Translations under genes and position numbers: made by a program
Shown here: one piece after another, positions 1 to 6,372 of the stretch
Layout of the letters: every line of letters starts with the position of its first letter
Position numbering within the stretch: the first letter of the stretch is position 1
The notes under the pieces: model-generated
The model's database searches: none
Seen by the model: the letters and a program-made list of their open reading frames with translations, nothing else
What the model was told of the DNA's origin: nothing
Assembly: GCA_025353435.1 (NCBI GenBank)
Contig: JANXQR010000497.1
Location: forward strand, 1-7,725
From: Acidobacteriota bacterium
GTDB taxonomy: Bacteria; Acidobacteriota; Terriglobia; Terriglobales; Acidobacteriaceae
Length of the DNA stretch: 7,725 nucleotides
Direction of reading: 5' to 3'

Positions 1-3000
1 CCCAAATCAGCGCACTCAACCAGCAGGGCACTGCCCGCAACGCGTTCCTGCGCCTCCGCTCTCTCATCAATATGGCCGGCGGCAACCTCGACGGCGCCCT
101 CTCTGACATCAAGGAAGCCGTCGCCCTCAGCCCACACGATCGCGACAACCTGCAGCAGAACGGCGACATCCTCATGAAGCTTGGCCGCGCCGAAGACGCC
201 ATCAACGTCTACAAGCAGGTTCTCACCATTGATCCCAACAATCGCTTCGCGCTCATCTCGCTCGGTTATGCCTCCCGTTCCGCCGGCCGCACTGACGACG
301 CCGAACGCTACTTCAAGAAGCTCGCCCAGGTCGATCCCAATTCCCACATCCCCTATCTCGCCCTCGGCGACCTCTACACCTCGCGCCGCGACTTCACCCC
401 CGCGCAAGCCGCCTACAGCAAGGCCTACGCCATCAGTCCCAAACACGCCCTCATCGTTGCCGGCGGCATGAACGCCGCCATTGAAGCGCACAACCTCAAC
501 CTCGCCGGCGATTGGTTCAAGCGCGTCACCGATCCCATGCTCACCGAGCCCCAGATCCTCCGCGAGCAAGAACGCTACCTCTCCTTCTCAGGCGATTACC
601 AAAAATCCGAACAGGTCGGCGAGCAAGCACTCAAATTGCTCCCCACCGATCGCGACGTCATCGTCTACCTCGGCTACGACCTCCTCCACATGGAGCGGTG
701 GGACGACCTCCTCCAGCTCACTGCAAAGTACAACGACGTTCTCCCCAAAGAGCCGGACATCCCGCTGCTGGCCGGCTATGGGCACAAGCACACGGGCCAG
801 CGCGAAGCCGCCGCCAAGGACTTCACTGAAGCCATTGCGCGAGATCCCCATGCCACCACGGCCTACGTCAATCGCGGCTACATGCTCAACGATCTCCATC
901 AGCCCCAGGAGGCAGCGGTTGACTTTGAGACCGCGCTCAAGCAGGAGCCCAAAAACGGCGAAGCGCATCTCGGCCTCGCCTACTCGGATCTCGACCTGCG
1001 CAAAGCCACAGCCGCCCTCCGCAATGCCGACCTTGCTGAAAAAGAGCTGGGCGACTCCCGCGATCTCCACGTAATCCGCGCCACCGCCTTCGGCCGCCTG
1101 GACTCGCTGGGCAAGGCCGCCAATGAATATCGCGTGGCCCTCCGCTTCACCCCCGATGACCCCGCGCTTCACCTCGGCCTCGGCAACACCATGTTCGCTG
1201 AGCGCCGCTATCACCCGGCCATCGACGAGTTCCAGATCGCCGCCAAGGCCGACCCGCAAGACCCCGAAATCGACGCCATGCTGGCCCGCTCCTACGCCAA
1301 CCTCGACGACCACGAAAACACCATGCACTTTGTCGAGCTAGCCGAGCGCAACGCCTCCACCAAGCCCGCCAATTCCAATGCGGTGGATGACGCCAGGCTT
1401 AGCAATATCTACGTCGAAACCGGACAGGCTCTCAACACTCTCGGTGAGCAAAACGCCGCCATCGAACGCTTCACCCGCGCCCTCGACGCGCCCCACAGCG
1501 ATCGCGTCGCCGTCCGTTTTGCCATCGCCCAAACCATGGCCCAGCAGGGCCACAACGACGACGCCCAGCGCCAGGTCGCCCTTGGCCTTATGGAAGCCGG
1601 CGCTGGCGCAACCTCGCCCGTCTCGGGCGCACAGTTCATTCAGGCTGCCGACGTCTTCCGTGGCATGCATGAGTACGAGCTTTCCCAGGGATATCTCGAA
1701 CGCGCCCGCAAAGCCGGCGCTCCTGATCCTGCCGTGCGCATCGGCATGGCCAACAACTATCTCGCCATCGGCGACACCATGCGCGCCAAGGCCGAGCTCG
1801 ACGCCGTCAAAGCCTCATCGGACGGCGATCCCGACTACCAGTTCCTTCTCGCCCAAGCCAATGTCTTCCGGCAGGAGCATCGCAGCGCACAGGCGCAAAC
1901 CTCCTTCGCGCAAGCCTCCAATGCTGAAGGCGAAGACCTCACCGCCCAGGAGGGCCTCCTCGAGACCGGCGGCGAAGAAGGCTACAGCATCAACCCCAAA
2001 CTCAGCCTGCTCTCCAACTTCAGCATCGACCCCATCTTCGAAGATTCCACCGTCTACGTCCTCGACTCCAAGCTCGATGCAACTTCACCCGTCTCCAGCA
2101 CGAACCCCGGCCTGCTTCCTCCGCCGCGTTCCTCCACCCAGACGCAGTGGACCGCCGCTTATCACTTGCATTTCAATTTCCTTCCTCCCGTCAGCGGCTT
2201 CTACCAGGTGCGCAACTCGCGCGGCTCCATCTCCGTTCCCGCCACCAACTCCATCGTCAGTCGCAACACCATTGACAACACCTTCAACTTCGGCGTCAAT
2301 CCCACCATCCGCCTCGGCACCAACACCCTCACGCTCAACAGCGGCATCCAAGCCACCATCCGCCGTGACGCATCCTCTCCCGCGGAGATCAATCAGAACC
2401 TGCTTCGTGAATTCACTTACATCACCAGCAGTTCGTTCTTCAACGTGCTCTCCTTCTCCGGTTACGTCATTCACGAGCACGGCCCGTTCACTAACAACGG
2501 ACAAAACTCCGCACAGAACACGGCCGCACTCGACTTCCGCGTCGGCGCACCCTGGGGCAAAACCGCGCTGGTTACCGGCTGGGGTTTTAGCGACCAGAAA
2601 TTCTCACCGAAAAATTATGAGAACCACTTCACGTCCTCATACATCGGACTCGAACGCCGTTTCGGATCGCACATCAACGTCCGCGGCATGGTTGAGGATC
2701 TCCGCGCCTGGCGCGTCTTCGGCGCCAACTCCGCCATCGCGCAAAATCTCCGCCCCGCGGCCTTCGTCGATTTCACACCACGCAAAAATTGGGAGATCCA
2801 GGCGTCGTCGTCCTACTCCAGCACCCGCGGATTCCACATCTATGACGCAACGCAGAACGGCTTCTCCGTCTCCTACGCGCGACCCTTCCTCCGCAAAATG
2901 ACTGACGCAGGCGGCCCCGTCACCTACAGCTATCCCCTGCGCTTTTCCGCGGGCGTGCAGCAAGAAACTTTCTTTAATTTTTCCAGCGGCCATGGCCAGC

Positions 3001-3035
3001 AACTGCGGCCTTATTTCAGCATCACAATATTCTGA
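1..3035 (+). CDS. TPR-repeat outer-membrane porin-like protein (BcsC/PgaA-like architecture), 5' truncated
   Basis: The frame is open from base 3, so the ATG at 72 is probably internal and the gene starts before the window; about 1,010 residues are visible. The first ~655 residues are some 16 consecutive TPR-like units of ~34 residues. They show the usual pattern of small residues at helix contacts and a terminal 'DP' or 'xP' turn (for example IDPNN, VDPNS, RDPHA, ADPQD). From about base 1981 the sequence changes to alternating polar/aromatic beta strands with N/S/T-rich turns and ends in ...FSITIF. A C-terminal Phe is typical of BAM-inserted outer-membrane barrels. Families with this layout (BcsC, PgaA) guide nascent polysaccharide through the periplasm on the TPR part and out through the barrel. 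I infer a similar export role. The barrel does not visibly match a named domain. The glycosyltransferase 12 bases downstream supports a glycan context. Codon use is extremely CTC/GCC/CGC-biased. Confidence 0.88.
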   Translation, partial: QISALNQQGTARNAFLRLRSLINMAGGNLDGALSDIKEAVALSPHDRDNLQQNGDILMKLGRAEDAINVYKQVLTIDPNNRFALISLGYASRSAGRTDDAERYFKKLAQVDPNSHIPYLALGDLYTSRRDFTPAQAAYSKAYAISPKHALIVAGGMNAAIEAHNLNLAGDWFKRVTDPMLTEPQILREQERYLSFSGDYQKSEQVGEQALKLLPTDRDVIVYLGYDLLHMERWDDLLQLTAKYNDVLPKEPDIPLLAGYGHKHTGQREAAAKDFTEAIARDPHATTAYVNRGYMLNDLHQPQEAAVDFETALKQEPKNGEAHLGLAYSDLDLRKATAALRNADLAEKELGDSRDLHVIRATAFGRLDSLGKAANEYRVALRFTPDDPALHLGLGNTMFAERRYHPAIDEFQIAAKADPQDPEIDAMLARSYANLDDHENTMHFVELAERNASTKPANSNAVDDARLSNIYVETGQALNTLGEQNAAIERFTRALDAPHSDRVAVRFAIAQTMAQQGHNDDAQRQVALGLMEAGAGATSPVSGAQFIQAADVFRGMHEYELSQGYLERARKAGAPDPAVRIGMANNYLAIGDTMRAKAELDAVKASSDGDPDYQFLLAQANVFRQEHRSAQAQTSFAQASNAEGEDLTAQEGLLETGGEEGYSINPKLSLLSNFSIDPIFEDSTVYVLDSKLDATSPVSSTNPGLLPPPRSSTQTQWTAAYHLHFNFLPPVSGFYQVRNSRGSISVPATNSIVSRNTIDNTFNFGVNPTIRLGTNTLTLNSGIQATIRRDASSPAEINQNLLREFTYITSSSFFNVLSFSGYVIHEHGPFTNNGQNSAQNTAALDFRVGAPWGKTALVTGWGFSDQKFSPKNYENHFTSSYIGLERRFGSHINVRGMVEDLRAWRVFGANSAIAQNLRPAAFVDFTPRKNWEIQASSSYSSTRGFHIYDATQNGFSVSYARPFLRKMTDAGGPVTYSYPLRFSAGVQQETFFNFSSGHGQQLRPYFSITIF

Positions 3036-3037
3036 GG
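3034..3037 (+). promoter_or_regulatory. Ribosome binding site of the glycosyltransferase, overlapping the upstream stop
   Basis: GAGG begins inside the TGA stop of the TPR-barrel gene and lies 10 bases before the ATG at 3048. This supports that start and suggests translational linkage of the two genes. Confidence 0.6.
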
Positions 3038-3047
3038 CGGTATACCC

Positions 3048-4394
3048 ATGAAGATATGTCTGGTCGGAACATTTCCCCCCAGTGGGCGCCAGTTGAACGA
3101 GTACTCGTTCCACATTGCCCGCGAGCTGAGTCGCAACCCGGAAGTCGAGTTGACTATCCTCGCCGACCAGCTTGACGCCTACGACTTCGCAACCGATGCC
3201 AACGGCAAGCCGCTCAACATCAGCAGCCAACCCGAGCTCGAAGGCTTCAATGTCATACGCTGCTGGAAGTTCGGCAGCATGGAAAATCCGCTTCGCCTGC
3301 TCAATGCCATCCGCCGCATCAAGCCTGACGTGGTCTGGTATAACCTCGTCTTCTCCACCTTCGCCACGCCTGAAAATCCCGTAGCTGCATTCGCCGGCCT
3401 CTCCATCCCGGCACTCACGCGCGCCGCTGGCTTCTTTACTCACATCACCCTGCATCACATCCTGGAACACGTTGACTTCGCCGCCGCCGGCGTTAAGCGC
3501 GAACGCCTCTTCCGCGTGGGAATGGAAGTGGCCACGCGCATAATACTCAAATCGAATTCGGTTTCCGTCCTCCTCCCTGGCTATCACCACACGCTGGTGT
3601 CCAAATACGGCGCGCAAAACGTACTCCTCGGCACCCACGGCACCTTCGCCACAGCCCCCACGCCGCCTGACTTCACCAAGCGCGGTAACCCTGACAAGCG
3701 CCTCCTCGCCATCGGCCACTGGGGCACTTACAAGCGCCTCGAAACGCTCATGGAAGCCTTCCCCCTCGTGCTCGAAAAAATCCCCCAAGCACGCCTCATC
3801 GTCGCCGGCGCCAATCACCACACACGCGCCGGATACTGGGAGTCCATTCGCGAAGCACAGCCCAAACATCTGCCCATCGAGTTTCGCGGTTACGTCGCGG
3901 AAGAGGATATCCCCGAGCTCTACGGCTCAACCTCTGTCCTCGTGCTCCCGTACGACTCCGCCACCGGCTCCAGCGGCCCCGCTCACCAGGCATGCGAGTT
4001 CGGCATCCCCATCGTCAGCGCCGACCTGCCCGACTTCCGCGGCATGGCCCACGATGAAGACATGGCCATCCGTTTCTACCAGGTCGGCAACGCCCGCCAC
4101 CTCGCCAATCAGATCATCGAAATCCTCGAGTCGCCCGAACTCGAGCGCAACATGGCGCTGCACAACTTCAACGCCGGCGTTGAAATGACCATGACCAACG
4201 TCATCAACAACTATCTCCGCTGGTTTGACATCAACCTGGCCAAACGCGGCCTCCGCAGCTCCGGAACCCACGCCGAACCCAACTGGCGCGTGCAGCCCAA
4301 GTTGGTCACCCAGCACAACGAGTCCCTCGACACCCAGCCACCTTTCGAGCCCGCATTCGCGGATGCAAGCAACGCGACAGACAACCAACCCTGA
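3048..4394 (+). CDS. Glycosyltransferase, GT-B fold, GT4-like
   Basis: This 448-residue protein probably transfers a sugar from an activated donor to a glycan or lipid acceptor at the cytoplasmic face of the membrane. The N-terminal half opens with a Rossmann strand and glycine/proline loop (KICLVGTFPPSGRQ, residues 2-15). The C-terminal donor domain starts near residue 218 with LAIGHWGTYKRLE; K229/R230 sit where GT4 enzymes bind the donor phosphates. It continues through the GSSGPAHQACEFGIPIV segment (307-323). There E317 matches the second Glu of the EX7E signature, but the first position is Ser309. The last ~50 residues (about 400-448) are Pro/Asn/Thr-rich and look disordered. No signal peptide or transmembrane segment is seen. 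The gene follows the TPR-barrel gene by 12 bases and is probably in its operon. Donor and acceptor cannot be told from sequence. Confidence 0.9.
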   Translation: MKICLVGTFPPSGRQLNEYSFHIARELSRNPEVELTILADQLDAYDFATDANGKPLNISSQPELEGFNVIRCWKFGSMENPLRLLNAIRRIKPDVVWYNLVFSTFATPENPVAAFAGLSIPALTRAAGFFTHITLHHILEHVDFAAAGVKRERLFRVGMEVATRIILKSNSVSVLLPGYHHTLVSKYGAQNVLLGTHGTFATAPTPPDFTKRGNPDKRLLAIGHWGTYKRLETLMEAFPLVLEKIPQARLIVAGANHHTRAGYWESIREAQPKHLPIEFRGYVAEEDIPELYGSTSVLVLPYDSATGSSGPAHQACEFGIPIVSADLPDFRGMAHDEDMAIRFYQVGNARHLANQIIEILESPELERNMALHNFNAGVEMTMTNVINNYLRWFDINLAKRGLRSSGTHAEPNWRVQPKLVTQHNESLDTQPPFEPAFADASNATDNQP

Positions 4395-4501
4395 CACGCA
4401 CCGCACCGCTCCTCCATGGCCCACGCTCCACTCGTTCGTGAGTCGAACTGCGGTCAATATTCCTAAAGCTCGAAACGCGCGTCAGCCCTGTTCTTGTCAG
4501 T
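4395..4501. other. Convergent intergenic gap with no convincing terminator
   Basis: This lies between the stop codons of the glycosyltransferase and arsR, which face each other. I see only a weak 4-bp stem (ACTC/GAGT, 4430-4443) with no following T-tract on either strand, and the 8-base palindrome ACGCGCGT at 4475-4482. It marks the boundary between the polysaccharide-type block and the arsenic block. Confidence 0.6.
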
Positions 4502-4918
4502 TCAGCATGTGGAGCAGCCGACGGCCTCAATCGGAATCGGCAGTGGGGCCCCCTCGAGCGCTGAAACTCTCTGCGGAGCACAGCAGGCTTTTCCGAGACG
4601 CGCCAGGTCTGCTTGCATTGATTTCTCTTTCCCAATAACTGCCAGCGTCTCGCGAAGGATTCTGGAAGCGCCTGCATTTGCCGGCTCGACGATTTTGTAA
4701 TGCATCCACTTCCCCTCGCGGCGTGCAGTGACGATGCCAGCGCGCCGAAGGTAGGCAAGATGTCGTGAAATCTTGGGCTGGCTTTGCCCGAGTATCTCCA
4801 CGAAATAGCAGACGCACACTTCCTTTCCATTCATCAGGTTCAAAAGCCTGAGACGGGTGCGATCGGCGAGCGCGGCAAACAGCAGCGCCAGGTCGTAGCT
4901 TTTCGGGGAAATACTCAC
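4502..4918 (-). CDS. arsR: ArsR/SmtB-family As(III)-responsive repressor
   Basis: This 138-residue winged-helix repressor binds as a dimer to the ars promoter and is released when it binds trivalent arsenic. The N-terminus LALLFAALADRTRLRLLNLM (10-29) is the family's first helical region. EVCVCYF (33-39) corresponds to the metal site usually written ELCVCDL, giving Cys35 and Cys37. QSQPKISRHLAYLRRAGIV (45-63) is the helix-turn-helix, and REGKWMHYKI (67-76) is the beta wing. The third Cys of the classical CVCxxC site is Val40 here. A ~30-residue C-terminal tail adds Cys112, 113, 135 and 138. The start is GTG at 4918; no better in-frame start lies upstream and no Shine-Dalgarno is visible, fitting a leaderless transcript. 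It is transcribed divergently from arsM, and autorepression is likely. Confidence 0.96.
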   Translation of the reverse strand: MSISPKSYDLALLFAALADRTRLRLLNLMNGKEVCVCYFVEILGQSQPKISRHLAYLRRAGIVTARREGKWMHYKIVEPANAGASRILRETLAVIGKEKSMQADLARLGKACCAPQRVSALEGAPLPIPIEAVGCSTC

Positions 4919-4924
4919 GCTTGA

Positions 4925-4952
4925 ATTATATGCGTGTTGACAGATATGTCTA
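4925..4952 (-). promoter_or_regulatory. Predicted sigma70-type promoter of arsR
   Basis: On the minus strand, TAGACA (4952-4947; 5 of 6 to TTGACA) is followed by a 16-base spacer and a perfect TATAAT (4930-4925). Only six bases separate the -10 box from the GTG start at 4918, so transcription would begin at or next to the start codon. Seen directly; activity is inferred. Confidence 0.72.
4937..4952. promoter_or_regulatory. Candidate ArsR operator dyad formed by the two -35 boxes
   Basis: TTGACA-GATA-TGTCTA is an inverted repeat with 5 of 6 arm pairs matching. The left arm is the arsM -35 box and the right arm is the arsR -35 box. A dimer bound here would block RNA polymerase on both strands. 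The surrounding ATATGCG...ATATG pattern also resembles the enterobacterial ars operator as I remember it; this was not checked. Confidence 0.5.
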
Positions 4953-4966
4953 GTCGCGAATACATT
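4937..4966 (+). promoter_or_regulatory. Predicted sigma70-type promoter of the arsM-arsC-acr3 operon
   Basis: A perfect TTGACA (4937-4942), an 18-base spacer and TACATT (4961-4966; 4 of 6 to TATAAT) lie just ahead of arsM. The predicted start near 4973 gives a leader of about 20 bases carrying the arsM ribosome binding site. It overlaps the arsR promoter on the other strand. Confidence 0.68.
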
Positions 4967-4980
4967 CGCTTTAGCGTATG
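4963..4980. promoter_or_regulatory. Second inverted repeat over the arsM -10 and start region
   Basis: CATTCGCT-TT-AGCGTATG has arms pairing at 7 of 8 positions around a TT centre. It covers most of the -10 box and the predicted transcription start of arsM. It could be a second repressor site, or a small hairpin at the transcript start. Confidence 0.4.
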
Positions 4981-4981
4981 C

Positions 4982-4987
4982 AAGGAG
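4982..4987 (+). promoter_or_regulatory. Ribosome binding site of arsM
   Basis: AAGGAG lies seven bases before the ATG at 4995. It is near-ideal in sequence and spacing and settles the arsM start. Confidence 0.85.
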
Positions 4988-4994
4988 AGCCGTT

Positions 4995-5867
4995 ATGGAA
5001 TCGACGTCAACCGTTCAGGAACAGGTCAAGGAAAAGTACGGCAGCGCCGCGCGCGCCGTAGCGCAGTCCGGCAGCGTGCAGGCATGTTGCGATCCCGGCC
5101 TTCGGTGTTGCGATCCGATCACCACCAATCTCTACAGTGCCGATCAAACCGGGATCATTCCGGAGAAGGCCGTCCTGGCTTCGCTTGGATGCGGAAATCC
5201 GACCGCACTGATCCATCTTCAACCTGGAGAAACCGTTCTTGATCTTGGCTCCGGCGGCGGCATCGACGTTTTACTCTCGGCTAAGTGCGTCGGTCCATCC
5301 GGCAAAGCATACGGTCTTGACATGACGGACGATATGCTGGCGCTCGCCCGCGAAAACCAGAAGCAGGCGGGAGCGACGAATGTCGAGTTCCTGAAAGGTG
5401 AAATCGAGAACATTCCTCTGCCTGACAACTCTGTTGATGTCATCATCTCGAACTGCGTCATCAATCTTTCAGCCGACAAAGATCGTGTTCTCCGTGAAGC
5501 CTTCAGAGTGTTAAAGCCCGGCGGACGATTCGCGGTCTCCGATGTGGTCGTGCGCGGCAGCGTGCCGGACGCTGTCCGCAAAAGCATGTTGCTCTGGGTT
5601 GGCTGTATCGCCGGCGCGCTCCAAGAGAGCGAGTACATCGCCAAGCTGACGGGCGCCGGATTCGAGGATGCAACGGTCGAGCCGACGCGCGTTTACAGCG
5701 TAGAGGATGCCCGGCAGTTCCTTACGGAGGCTGGCGTTGACGTTGACGCGATCGCTCCCCAGGTGAATAACAAGTTCTTCGGCGCCTTCGTCCGGGCCAA
5801 CAAACCAAAAGCCGCCTGCTGCCAACCTGGTTGCTGCACGCCCGCTCTCGCTCGAGCGAAGGAATAG
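4995..5867 (+). CDS. arsM: Arsenite S-adenosylmethionine methyltransferase
   Basis: This 290-residue cytosolic enzyme transfers methyl groups from SAM to As(III), giving mono-, di- and possibly volatile trimethylated arsenic. SAM-binding motif I is VLDLGSGGGID (81-91), with GLDM at 107-110 and a methyltransferase-type RVLKPGGRFAVSD (171-183). The catalytic cysteines of the AS3MT/ArsM family are recognisable: Cys66 (LGCGNP), Cys154 (ISNCVINLS) and Cys204 (WVGCIAGA). The 154-204 spacing of 50 matches the family pattern I recall from the algal enzyme CmArsM, and Cys38 would then be the fourth. Cys pairs occur at both ends: CCDPGLRCC (31-39) and CCQPGCC (275-281). It is first in the operon, five bases before arsC, with a strong AAGGAG site. 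Substrate and product range cannot be read from sequence. Confidence 0.96.
   Translation: MESTSTVQEQVKEKYGSAARAVAQSGSVQACCDPGLRCCDPITTNLYSADQTGIIPEKAVLASLGCGNPTALIHLQPGETVLDLGSGGGIDVLLSAKCVGPSGKAYGLDMTDDMLALARENQKQAGATNVEFLKGEIENIPLPDNSVDVIISNCVINLSADKDRVLREAFRVLKPGGRFAVSDVVVRGSVPDAVRKSMLLWVGCIAGALQESEYIAKLTGAGFEDATVEPTRVYSVEDARQFLTEAGVDVDAIAPQVNNKFFGAFVRANKPKAACCQPGCCTPALARAKE
5859..5864 (+). promoter_or_regulatory. Ribosome binding site that fixes the arsC start
   Basis: AAGGAA lies immediately before the arsM stop (TAG 5865-5867) and eight bases before the ATG at 5873. It selects this ATG over an in-frame TTG at 5831, which lies inside arsM and has no such site. Confidence 0.75.
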
Positions 5868-5872
5868 AAATT

Positions 5873-6364
5873 ATGGCCGATCATTACAACGTTCTGTTCC
5901 TCTGCACCGGCAACTCTGCGCGCTCAATCATGGCTGAAGCAATCCTGAACCACAAAGGTAATGGCAAGTTCTCGGCTTACAGCGCTGGCAGCCATCCCAC
6001 CGGGCAGCCACGACCGGAGGCACTGCAGCAGATCGAGCCGGCTGGACTCTCGACGGCTGGCCTGCGCAGCAAATCCTGGGACGAGTTCTCCGGGCCGGAT
6101 GCACCCAAGCTCGACTTCGTTTTTACTGTTTGCGACAACGCGGCAAAGGAGCAGTGTCCGTTCTGGCCGGGGCAGCCGATGACGGCGCACTGGGGCATCG
6201 CCGATCCCGCAGCAGTCAAAGGAACTCCAGAGGAGATCGCCCGTGCGTTCCGTGATGCTTTCGCAGTGCTTGATCGCAGGATCGGGTTGTTCCTCTCGCT
6301 GCCGTTGGCAACGCTTGAGGCCATGGCAATCAAGCGCGAAATCGACGGGATTGGCAATCCATAG
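5873..6364 (+). CDS. arsC: Arsenate reductase, low-molecular-weight phosphatase type
   Basis: This 163-residue cytosolic enzyme reduces As(V) to As(III), supplying the form that Acr3 exports and ArsM methylates. The P-loop CX5R is CTGNSAR (Cys11 to Arg17), holding the nucleophilic Cys and oxyanion-binding loop. Two further cysteines, Cys87 (TVCDNA) and Cys95 (QCPFWPG), fit the disulfide relay of thioredoxin-coupled enzymes of this class. The conserved general acid is probably Asp111 in ADP (110-112). The segment CPFWPGQPMTAHWGIADPA is typical of this ArsC branch rather than of ordinary tyrosine phosphatases. The ATG at 5873 is chosen because the protein then begins directly at the first strand (YNVLFLC) and has a good ribosome binding site. 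An in-frame extension to 5831 is unlikely. The gene sits 5 bases after arsM and 8 before acr3. Confidence 0.95.
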   Translation: MADHYNVLFLCTGNSARSIMAEAILNHKGNGKFSAYSAGSHPTGQPRPEALQQIEPAGLSTAGLRSKSWDEFSGPDAPKLDFVFTVCDNAAKEQCPFWPGQPMTAHWGIADPAAVKGTPEEIARAFRDAFAVLDRRIGLFLSLPLATLEAMAIKREIDGIGNP

Positions 6365-6367
6365 GAG
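6363..6367 (+). promoter_or_regulatory. Ribosome binding site of acr3, overlapping the arsC stop
   Basis: AGGAG shares its first two bases with the arsC TAG stop and lies five bases before the GTG at 6373. The site supports the GTG start and tight translational linkage. Confidence 0.7.
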
Positions 6368-6372
6368 CTAAG

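Noticed and set aside
588..1328. 246-residue open frame on the - strand opposite the TPR repeats
   Set aside because: It is an antisense shadow with repetitive Gly/Val/Glu composition mirroring the TPR periodicity; no start signal is visible.
1378..2901. 507-residue open frame on the + strand, +1 shifted inside the TPR-barrel gene
   Set aside because: It is Ser/Pro/Arg/Thr-rich with no domain pattern, as expected from a frame shadow of a strongly C-ending codon bias. The TPR-barrel frame explains the region.
2637..3869. 410-residue open frame on the - strand across the barrel and glycosyltransferase genes
   Set aside because: It spans the junction of two well-supported opposite-strand genes and has a Gly/Glu/Ala/Val-rich antisense composition with no recognisable motif.
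4430..4443. Possible bidirectional terminator hairpin between the glycosyltransferase and arsR
   Set aside because: The stem is only four base pairs and lacks a T-tract on both strands.
5831..5872. Longer arsC beginning at TTG 5831
   Set aside because: It would overlap the end of arsM by 37 bases and add 14 residues before the normal first strand of the fold. ATG 5873 has an AAGGAA site at proper spacing.
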